Positions 7,997-14,869 of a stretch of 29,891 nucleotides of DNA are shown here, piece after piece (the stretch's first letter is position 1; every line of letters begins with the position of its first letter). The position numbers and the translations under genes were made by a program. The stretch comes from Wenzhouxiangella sp. (lineage in GTDB: Bacteria; Pseudomonadota; Gammaproteobacteria; Xanthomonadales; Wenzhouxiangellaceae): positions 1-29,891 of the forward strand of contig SKQI01000048.1 in the NCBI GenBank assembly GCA_007119095.1, written 5' to 3'. Under the pieces are notes generated by a model. That model ran no database searches, was not told the origin of the DNA, and worked only from the letters and a program-made list of their open reading frames with translations.

Positions 7997-9356
7997 GCGA
8001 GTCTGGGTAATCGATGATGATCCCGGCATACGCTATGTGCTCGAAGAGTACCTGCGCGGCCTGAAAGTGCCGGTGCGAACGTTTGCCACTGGTGATGAGC
8101 TCCACGCCGCGCTGGCTCGCCATCAGCCTGACCTGGTCATCGCCGATATCCGCCTCAAGCAAGAAAGTGGGCTGACCCTGATGCAAGAGCTGCGGCAGCA
8201 GCTCCCGGACCTGCCCGTCATCATCATGACCGCCTACACCGATGTCGACTCCGCGGTGCGGGCTTTTCAGGGCGGTGCATTCGAGTTTCTCGCCAAGCCC
8301 TTCGACCTGGACGAGGTCGGACGCCTGGTCCGCAAGGCGCTGACCGTGGCTGAAGACGAGATCTCCGCCGGCGAGCGCAACGCCGGCCTGATCGGATCGT
8401 CCCCGGCCTTCCAGGACCTGATCCGAATGATCGGCCGGCTGTCGGCCAGCGACATCCCGGTGCTGATCACCGGCGAGACCGGCACCGGCAAGGAACTGAT
8501 CGCCCGCGCCCTGCACAACCACTCGCCGCGTGCCAACGGACCGTTCGTGGCGATCAATTCTGCAGCGATCCCGGAAGATTTGCTTGAGTCAGAGCTGTTC
8601 GGTCATGAGAAAGGCGCGTTCACCGGCGCAAGCGAACAGCGCAGCGGACGGTTTGAGCAGGCCCGCGCCGGCACTCTGTTTCTGGACGAAATCGGCGACA
8701 TGCCGCTAAGCCTGCAGTCACGCCTGCTGCGGGTGCTGGCCGAGGGCGAGTACTACCGCCTTGGCGGTCGCGACCTGATTCGGACCGACGCCCGCGTCAT
8801 CACCGCCACCCACCGGGACCTGGCTCGCCGAGTTGCCGAAGGCAGCTTTCGTGCCGACCTGTACCATCGCCTGAAAGTGATTGCCCTGCATGTGCCTCCG
8901 CTGCGCGAGCGACGTGAAGATATCCCGGAGCTGACCCGCCACTTTCTGCGCGAGGCCGGTCGAGAATTCCGGCTGCCGCCGAAACTAGCCGACAAGCCCG
9001 TGCTGCAGCATCTGGCAAGCCTGCCCTGGTCGGGCAACGTGCGCGAACTCAAGCACCTGTGCCAATCCCTGGCCGCATTGGCACCGGCCCCGGTGATCGG
9101 CATTGATGACTTGCCGCGCGAGTATCGAAGCCGGGCCAGCAGCGGCTCAAGCATGGGCGGCGACTGGCAGCAGCTACTGGCAGACAGTCTGCGCCAGGCC
9201 TTGCGGGACAATCACGACAACTGCTACGAGCCCCTGAAAGAGACTTTTGAACGATGTGTCGCCCGGGTCGCCGTCGACACCTGCAGCGGAAACCAGTCAG
9301 AGGCCGCCCGCCGCCTGGGCATTAGCCGTAACACCCTGGCCCGGATGTTGGGCTGA
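7989..9356 (+). CDS. ntrC: Nitrogen regulation response regulator NtrC (sigma-54 activator)
   Basis: The 455-residue protein has three domains. The receiver (about 1-120) has an acidic pocket D10/D11 and phosphoacceptor D53 in 'VIADIRL'. The sigma-54 AAA+ domain (about 140-375) has Walker A 'GETGTGKE' (162-169), the sigma-54 contact loop 'GAFTGA' (209-214), Walker B 'TLFLDEIGDM' and arginine-finger region 'FRADLYHRLKV'. A Fis-type HTH ends the protein ('NQSEAARRLGISRNTLARML'). Phosphorylated NtrC oligomerises on enhancers and remodels sigma-54 polymerase; the glnA promoter upstream is the obvious local target. Its start lies inside the ntrB 3' end. Confidence 0.96.
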   Translation: MTERVWVIDDDPGIRYVLEEYLRGLKVPVRTFATGDELHAALARHQPDLVIADIRLKQESGLTLMQELRQQLPDLPVIIMTAYTDVDSAVRAFQGGAFEFLAKPFDLDEVGRLVRKALTVAEDEISAGERNAGLIGSSPAFQDLIRMIGRLSASDIPVLITGETGTGKELIARALHNHSPRANGPFVAINSAAIPEDLLESELFGHEKGAFTGASEQRSGRFEQARAGTLFLDEIGDMPLSLQSRLLRVLAEGEYYRLGGRDLIRTDARVITATHRDLARRVAEGSFRADLYHRLKVIALHVPPLRERREDIPELTRHFLREAGREFRLPPKLADKPVLQHLASLPWSGNVRELKHLCQSLAALAPAPVIGIDDLPREYRSRASSGSSMGGDWQQLLADSLRQALRDNHDNCYEPLKETFERCVARVAVDTCSGNQSEAARRLGISRNTLARMLG

Positions 9357-9357
9357 G

Positions 9358-9798
9358 TCAATTGAGCTGTAGCCAGAAGGTCACAGGCCCATCGTTGACC
9401 AGCTCCACCTGCATATCGGCGCCGAAAAGTCCGGTCTGAACCTGCGGCCAGGCCAGCTCAGCTCGCTCGACCAGCCCCTCAAACAGGGCCTGCCCCAGTG
9501 CTGGCGGCGCAGCCGGTGTAAAGCTGGGGCGGTTGCCCGAGTTGGTATCTGCGGCCAGGGTGAACTGCGGCACCAGCAGGAGACCGCCGCCGATATCGCG
9601 CACGCTCCGATTCATCCGTCCTGCCGAGTCGGCAAATACCCTGTAATTGAGCAGGCGCTCGAGGAACCGATCGAGACGCTCCTCCTGATCGCCGCGCTCG
9701 AACCCGACCAGCACCAGAATGCCCACGCCGATCTGTCCGATCAGTTCATCCTCGACGCGCACACTGGCGCGGCTGACTCTTTGCAATAGTCCAATCAT
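9358..9798 (-). CDS. dtd: D-aminoacyl-tRNA deacylase
   Basis: The 146-residue protein has the standard Dtd length and aligns by eye with E. coli Dtd from end to end ('MIGLLQRVSRASVRVEDELIG', 'GRMNRSV', 'QFTLAADT', 'NDGPVTFWLQ'). Dtd dimers hydrolyse D-amino acids mischarged on tRNA, using the Gly-cisPro pair of the 'NxGPVT' motif, which is intact here. The other hallmark, 'SQFTL', reads 'PQFTL', a Ser-to-Pro change I believe also occurs in some proteobacterial homologues. The gene converges with ntrC, leaving 1 bp between stops, and diverges from the metzincin gene. Confidence 0.94.
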   Translation of the reverse strand: MIGLLQRVSRASVRVEDELIGQIGVGILVLVGFERGDQEERLDRFLERLLNYRVFADSAGRMNRSVRDIGGGLLLVPQFTLAADTNSGNRPSFTPAAPPALGQALFEGLVERAELAWPQVQTGLFGADMQVELVNDGPVTFWLQLN

Positions 9799-9899
9799 CT
9801 TTACCTGATGGAAAAACCAGCGACTACCTTAGCTCGAAATGGATACCGCTTGACGCGCCTTCTGCTACCGTAGTAGTGCTTTTTTTGGCGTTACTGCAA

Positions 9900-12308
9900 A
9901 TGATCCAGGTAAAGACAACGCTCCGCTTCATACTACTGCTGCTTCTGGCTACCGCGGCCCTGGCCGACCAAGGGTGGGGGCCGCCGCGCAGCGTTGATGG
10001 CGAAACGATACGCTCGTTGGCAAACCAGGCCACGGCTGGCTTTGAACATCTACCGGCGGGCAGCGTGCACCGGGTGGAGCCCAATACGAACCTGTTCAGT
10101 GATGGCAGAAGCCTTGAACTTCCACTCCCTAACGGTCAGCGAGCCGTTATTGATCTGCACCAGAGCGCAGTCCATCCTGGCGGACACCGGTCGCTGCAGA
10201 TCAGCGGCGCGGATGGCGCCGCAGCATCGGGATTCGTCACTGCCGGACCCGAGGGCATTTATGGTCAGATCAGCACCGGCGCCGGTCGCTACCGCATTCA
10301 TACCGACGCTGGCGGCACCTGGCTGCTGAATCTCGACGATCCAGCTATCCGTGTCGAGCAAGGCTGCAACACCAACGAGATCCAAGATCCGTTCCACCAT
10401 CGACCGGACATCCCGGCGGGCCGCGCCGACAGCGACAACGGCGAACCGATCCAGATCGACAAGATGATCATCTACACCCAGGATGTGGCCGACCGCTATC
10501 CCGGCAGTCTGATCGAAACGCGGGTCAACCATTTGATCGCCCTGACCAACCAGGCCATCATCGACTCCGAGCTGGATATCGTCCTGCGCCTGGTCCATCA
10601 CGAACTCACTTCCTATGATCGCGCCGTCTCAAGCTTCCCGGCCCTTAACGACATGCGCAACGCATTACTCGGCGAAACCATCGAGGGCTTTGAAGATCTG
10701 GCCGCCACCCGTGCCGAGTATGGCGCTGACCTGATCGCCATGCTGTGGGCGGCGGATATCGAAACTCGCGGCGCGTGCGGGGTGGCCTTCTTGCCCTTCA
10801 TTCCCGAGGGTGAAACCGAATACGACAGCAGCCGCAGCGTCCAGATCAGCGCTGACGGAATCACCAACTGGTCGGTATGCTCGGATAGCACTTTCGTACA
10901 CGAAGTGGGGCACCAGCTCGGCGCCAACCATAACCGCGAAAGCTTTGGTACTACCCCGCTACCACCCGACGCGCGCTATTTTGCCCTGCTGAACTATGGC
11001 CGCTTCAACACCGTGATGAGCTCGATCAGCAGCGCCGATGTCAACCGCTACAAGCGCCTGAACGTCTACTCCAATCCAAACATCCAGTGTGGCGGCGAAC
11101 CCTGTGGCAGCGATGAACCTGAAGCCGCGATCGATAACGCCTCGGTAATGGCCTTCTACGCCCCGTTTGTTGCCGACTACATGCCAAGCACGCTACCGGG
11201 TCAGGTCGTGCCACCACCACCGTCGTTTCCGGACAGCGATGGTGACGGAGTCAACGACTGGGAAGATCCGTTTCCGTTTGATCCCTTCAACGGCGAGGGG
11301 CCGGAGCCGCCGCAACCTTCCCCCTGGCAACCGTTGCCAAGCTTCCCCGGCGACGAGCCGGAGCACTGGGAGCTGCTGGTAGCTGACAGCGCCAATGATC
11401 AGATTCATGCCTGGGGAATGGACGGCCAGTACAAAGGCGTGCTGATCCAGGCCAAGCCAGACCCCTTCCCTGACGAGCGCCCAGCCTTTTCCGAATACAC
11501 TGGGTTGGCCATTCGCGATGATGGCCTGATCTACGCACTGGCTGTTGGCGATGTACGCCGCTACGACCGACTCGACCAGGTCCAGCACGATATCTTCCTG
11601 AGCTCTCAGCCGCCAGGCCCGGGTCAGCCAGCTCAGTTGAGCGCTGGATTCCCCAAGGCATTGGCTTTCAACCACGACCAGAGCGTGCTGACCATCAGCA
11701 ATCTCAACGCTTTGGAGAGCTATGATCCCGATGGTCAGCGCATCGGCTTCACCGGCGTCCCGGCACCGCCGCCTGAAGTCGGCTTCGTCCAGCCCCATGC
11801 GGTTCGGGGCCTCGTTTTCGAGCCGGAAGGCATTGGCTTCTTCGTCGTTGAGGCCCTGACCCGTCGTGTCCTCCATTACGCCAGTCCAACCGACTTCCAA
11901 CCGCGCGCATTGGACCTGCTGGACCCGGAGCTGCTGGGCGATCCCTGGGCGATCACCCTGGGACCAGACGGCTTCCTCTACCTGGCCAACGGCAGCGTCG
12001 GCAACGTCCTGCGCCTGGATACGGAATCGGGACAATCGCATGTGTTCATCGAGCCGGGCACAGGCGGCTTGAGCTTTGCCCGCGACCTGGCCTTCGGCCC
12101 CAACGGTGACCTGTACGTTCTCGACAGACAGCAGGCCGCCGTGCTGCGCTATGACGGTGACAGCGCGAATTTCATCGATTTTTTCATTGGCCCCAACGCG
12201 CCCGAGCTCTCCCAGGCCGAGGCGTTGCGCTTCAACATACGCCCGGCCCTGGACATTTTCTCGGACCGCTTTGAGGCCCCATCCAAAACGGAGATAGGCA
12301 ATGAGTGA
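9900..12308 (+). CDS. Secreted reprolysin-like (metzincin) metallopeptidase with propeller-like C-terminal half
   Basis: From ATG 9900 the protein has 802 residues and starts with a signal peptide ('LRFILLLLLATAALA'); an in-frame GTG at 9876 would add 8 residues, and neither start has a strong ribosome site. The catalytic domain spans about 185-430. It has the metzincin zinc motif H334-E335-V-G-H338-x5-H344 ('HEVGHQLGANH') and a downstream 'NTVMSS' Met-turn, as in the M12B/reprolysin-like group. A linker carries a calcium-type 'DSDGDGVNDWEDPFPFDP' (thrombospondin type 3-like). Residues about 490-790 form NHL/six-bladed-propeller-like repeats ('LVADSANDQIHAW', 'LGPDGFLYLANGSVGNVLRLD', 'FGPNGDLYVLDRQQAAVLRYD'). 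It ends with 'IFSDRFEAP' plus a short tail. It probably acts outside the cell on protein. The stop overlaps the dodecin start. Confidence 0.82.
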   Translation: MIQVKTTLRFILLLLLATAALADQGWGPPRSVDGETIRSLANQATAGFEHLPAGSVHRVEPNTNLFSDGRSLELPLPNGQRAVIDLHQSAVHPGGHRSLQISGADGAAASGFVTAGPEGIYGQISTGAGRYRIHTDAGGTWLLNLDDPAIRVEQGCNTNEIQDPFHHRPDIPAGRADSDNGEPIQIDKMIIYTQDVADRYPGSLIETRVNHLIALTNQAIIDSELDIVLRLVHHELTSYDRAVSSFPALNDMRNALLGETIEGFEDLAATRAEYGADLIAMLWAADIETRGACGVAFLPFIPEGETEYDSSRSVQISADGITNWSVCSDSTFVHEVGHQLGANHNRESFGTTPLPPDARYFALLNYGRFNTVMSSISSADVNRYKRLNVYSNPNIQCGGEPCGSDEPEAAIDNASVMAFYAPFVADYMPSTLPGQVVPPPPSFPDSDGDGVNDWEDPFPFDPFNGEGPEPPQPSPWQPLPSFPGDEPEHWELLVADSANDQIHAWGMDGQYKGVLIQAKPDPFPDERPAFSEYTGLAIRDDGLIYALAVGDVRRYDRLDQVQHDIFLSSQPPGPGQPAQLSAGFPKALAFNHDQSVLTISNLNALESYDPDGQRIGFTGVPAPPPEVGFVQPHAVRGLVFEPEGIGFFVVEALTRRVLHYASPTDFQPRALDLLDPELLGDPWAITLGPDGFLYLANGSVGNVLRLDTESGQSHVFIEPGTGGLSFARDLAFGPNGDLYVLDRQQAAVLRYDGDSANFIDFFIGPNAPELSQAEALRFNIRPALDIFSDRFEAPSKTEIGNE

Positions 12309-12510
12309 CCACGTTTACAAGCAGATCAAGCTGACCGGTTCGTCTACCGACAGCATCGAAGGGGCAGTGAAGAATGCGCTGTCCAAAGCCTCGCGCAGCG
12401 TCAAGCACATGCGCTGGTTCCAGGTCGTCGACACTCGGGGGCATATCGAGAACGGCCAGGTGGCCCACTGGCAAGTCACGATCGAAGTAGGTTTTACCCT
12501 GGAGGACTGA
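12301..12510 (+). CDS. Dodecin-family flavin-binding protein
   Basis: The 69-residue protein has the size and pattern of bacterial dodecins ('VYKQIKLTGSSTDSIEGAVKNALSKAS', 'RWFQVVDTRGHIENGQVAHWQVTIEVGF'). Dodecins assemble into hollow cytoplasmic dodecamers that store and protect flavins (FMN, riboflavin) or CoA. W39 and Q58 occupy the places of the flavin-stacking Trp and flavin-contacting Gln of known dodecins. The ATG lies within the last codons of the protease gene, an 8-nt overlap, with GGAGA 6 nt upstream, so translation is probably coupled. Confidence 0.92.
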   Translation: MSDHVYKQIKLTGSSTDSIEGAVKNALSKASRSVKHMRWFQVVDTRGHIENGQVAHWQVTIEVGFTLED

Positions 12511-12518
12511 TTCTTGAA

Positions 12519-12542
12519 GGGCCGGGCGACCTCGCCCGGCCC
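12519..12542. terminator. GC-rich hairpin between convergent genes
   Basis: An uninterrupted 11-bp inverted repeat (GGGCCGGGCGA / TCGCCCGGCCC) with a 2-nt centre sits 8 bp after the dodecin stop and 15 bp before the CocE stop on the other strand. There is no T-run on either side, so it may be a weak or Rho-assisted bidirectional terminator, or protect 3' ends. Confidence 0.6.
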
Positions 12543-12557
12543 CTCACTACAAACCGC

Positions 12558-14774
12558 TCAACGGCGCGAGGCGTTCAAACCCCGACCAAACAAACCGACA
12601 AGCACCATCAGCAGGCTCATCAGGATAATCGCCAACGGGCCCATCACGGGAACGGGCACAGCGGGCAGCAGAACGCCTCGGTCTTCGTCCGGACCCAGGT
12701 CACCCGTGACTTCGCGACACGGTTGACTGCTGAGCACGCTGGAAAACTCGGACGGGCTGCATACCGGGTAATCGCCAGCCATGACCGACACATCAACCAC
12801 CGGCAAAACAACCGAGGACGGATAATCCGGGCCGTGGGCAATAGTTACCTCGGCATCGCTGCCGCCCGGCGCGGGCGCGAAACCCCAGCGCCAGCGATTG
12901 CCTCCGGGCCCGTCAACCGTGACCCGGATTCTGGAGCCGGCACGGAAGACGTGAGCGAACGGAAACAGCTCAACGCGGACCGGCACGAAGCCTTCCGGAT
13001 CCAGCGGCAGTTCGTCTTCGACAAGGTGAGTATGGCGAGGCCTAAGCTGGGTGGATGCCGCATCCAGCGCACGGGCACTGGTCCGAAGCCAGCCGCTCTG
13101 AATGAGCATTTCGGCCCCATCTGGGCGCACTTCGGTCAGGGTCACTTCAAGATCCACCACGGGTTGCGTGGCAGCAACCCAGAGGTCAACAGAACCTGAT
13201 CCGGCCATGACCAACTGTCCGTCAAGCGGCGCGGATGTGAAGGTAGCTCTGTCCTGCAAAGGAGGCAACCACTGGTTCTGCCCGGGCATCAGCCAACCAC
13301 CGGGGAAATCCAGCACGTCTGGCGGGTCATAGGTAAAACTGCTTGAGGCCGATTCCTGCGCCGGCGTGCTGAACAGTGAGCCTGACTCCATCCACCAGCG
13401 TCGGCCATTGCCTGCGGCCTCGAAGCTGGGCAGACTGAAGCGACTGCCGGCCAGACCGTCCTGGTCCACTTCCAGCAGAATCTCGACCGGTGGTTCGGCT
13501 TCGTAGGCGGCAATGTCGCTGGCCGTGCTGTCACCCAGGTAAATGTCCAGAAAACGAACAATTTCATCCCAGATGTCGCCGCGATAGTACTCGCCGTGGT
13601 CTCCGTTCATGCCCAGCAGGCGCGCCGGCACGTCGGCACTGAAGCGCTGGAGCAGCTTGGCCGGCCCACCGCCGGTTTGTTCGTCCTGCCAGGAGTTGAC
13701 CAGAAGCGTAGGCACCTGAATGTTTGCCACCAGGCTCTCAGGCGCCCTTCCCTGCCAGTAAGGGCCGTCATACGGATTGCCGAAGATACCGACCTCCATG
13801 CTCTCGTTCTGCAGTCGCAAGGCCTGGTTCTGGAGGCAAACCGGGTCAAACAGCGGGTTGGTCGGATCGGTGCGCTCATTGACCTGCGAGTAAGAACTGG
13901 GCCAGGCTGAGCGGGCATCCTGGTCCTGGCTGAACACCGCGGCGAAGGCGAAATTGAGGACGCCGCCGGGGTAGGCAACATCGCGATAGAACTCACCGAT
14001 CACATGCCCGGGCACGATCGCATCCAGCGACGGCGGCTGGGTCGCGGCCACGAAAAGCTGGCTGATACCCGGATAGGATTTGCCGATCAGGGCAACTCCG
14101 TCCGACCAGTCCTGGGCAGCAATCACCTCGACCATGTCGTAGCCATCGATAGCCTGCAGCTCCTCGAAGTAATCAAAAGCCCCACCGGAACAGGCCGAAC
14201 CACGCATGTTCACGCCGACCGCGGCATAACCCAGGGCCGGGAAGCGCGTACCAACGCCGTCGAAGAAGTTGATTGACGGTCGATAGGCCGAGTAGTCAAT
14301 CACGACCGGGTAAGGTCCGGGGCCAAACACGTCTGGATCCGGCAGGATCACCTGGTAGGCCAGCAAGGTACCATCCCGGGTTTCGAAGTACCCACTGCTG
14401 GGATCGAGATTCTGGGCACTGTAAAACGCTGCCGGCGGATGGTCATCCGGCGCCAGCACATCCACCGAGAACGCACCACCGCGCGGCCCGGCCAGATTGA
14501 CCTGGTAGTTGTTGCCCGCCGGGACATTGCGCAATACCAGCCCGCCCCAGTCGTCGGTGCTGCCGGTGTAGGTGAAGCCGCCCGGCCCGGTAACACCCAC
14601 CGGTGTATTGGGATCAGCGTGGACGATATGGATTTGTTCAACACTGCCGCCGATGGTGATCGTGCCACCAAAGTCCGGCGGCGCGCCATTACCGGCCAGG
14701 GCATTACCCAGGAAAGCCAGCGTCAGCAACAATGCGAAAGGAAGACCGCAACCAGCGGCTTTTGACTTGATCAT
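12558..14774 (-). CDS. Secreted CocE/NonD-family (S15-type) alpha/beta hydrolase with C-terminal sorting-type tail
   Basis: The 738-residue protein starts with a signal peptide (about 1-27). An Ig-like or carboxypeptidase-regulatory-like region (35-110) precedes the alpha/beta hydrolase (about 120-420). The 'MRGSACSGG' motif, nucleophile S233 in 'GKSYPG', acid D364 in 'NSWQDEQTGG' and H393 in 'NGDHGEYY' form the triad of the X-Pro dipeptidyl-peptidase/cocaine-esterase group. A jelly-roll X-Pro C-terminal domain follows (about 430-670), then a tail 'VPVPVMGPLAIILMSLLMVLVG' and an Arg-containing end. That tail has the motif-membrane helix-basic layout of IPTL-CTERM-like sorting signals. It hydrolyses an ester or peptide of unknown nature. 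GAGGG precedes the ATG. It lies downstream of a CadC-like regulator on the same strand. Confidence 0.83.
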   Translation of the reverse strand: MIKSKAAGCGLPFALLLTLAFLGNALAGNGAPPDFGGTITIGGSVEQIHIVHADPNTPVGVTGPGGFTYTGSTDDWGGLVLRNVPAGNNYQVNLAGPRGGAFSVDVLAPDDHPPAAFYSAQNLDPSSGYFETRDGTLLAYQVILPDPDVFGPGPYPVVIDYSAYRPSINFFDGVGTRFPALGYAAVGVNMRGSACSGGAFDYFEELQAIDGYDMVEVIAAQDWSDGVALIGKSYPGISQLFVAATQPPSLDAIVPGHVIGEFYRDVAYPGGVLNFAFAAVFSQDQDARSAWPSSYSQVNERTDPTNPLFDPVCLQNQALRLQNESMEVGIFGNPYDGPYWQGRAPESLVANIQVPTLLVNSWQDEQTGGGPAKLLQRFSADVPARLLGMNGDHGEYYRGDIWDEIVRFLDIYLGDSTASDIAAYEAEPPVEILLEVDQDGLAGSRFSLPSFEAAGNGRRWWMESGSLFSTPAQESASSSFTYDPPDVLDFPGGWLMPGQNQWLPPLQDRATFTSAPLDGQLVMAGSGSVDLWVAATQPVVDLEVTLTEVRPDGAEMLIQSGWLRTSARALDAASTQLRPRHTHLVEDELPLDPEGFVPVRVELFPFAHVFRAGSRIRVTVDGPGGNRWRWGFAPAPGGSDAEVTIAHGPDYPSSVVLPVVDVSVMAGDYPVCSPSEFSSVLSSQPCREVTGDLGPDEDRGVLLPAVPVPVMGPLAIILMSLLMVLVGLFGRGLNASRR

Positions 14775-14823
14775 GCGCTACCCTCGTTGATTTTGTGATT
14801 ATGGCCAGGCCCGGCTCGGCGCC

Positions 14824-14847
14824 TGCACTCGTCATGCGCGAGTTGCA
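14824..14847. promoter_or_regulatory. Imperfect inverted repeat upstream of the CocE-type gene
   Basis: TGCACTCG and CGAGTTGCA form an inverted repeat with one bulged base and a 7-nt centre, in the 95-bp gap between the regulator stop and the hydrolase start. It could be an operator for the neighbouring regulator or a weak terminator; there is no T-run. Confidence 0.3.
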
Positions 14848-14869
14848 CAAGGGTACAACAAAGCGACGC

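Noticed and set aside
9850..9878. TTGACG at 9850-9855 as the -35 of a metzincin promoter
   Set aside because: No acceptable -10 box is found at 16-18 bp spacing.
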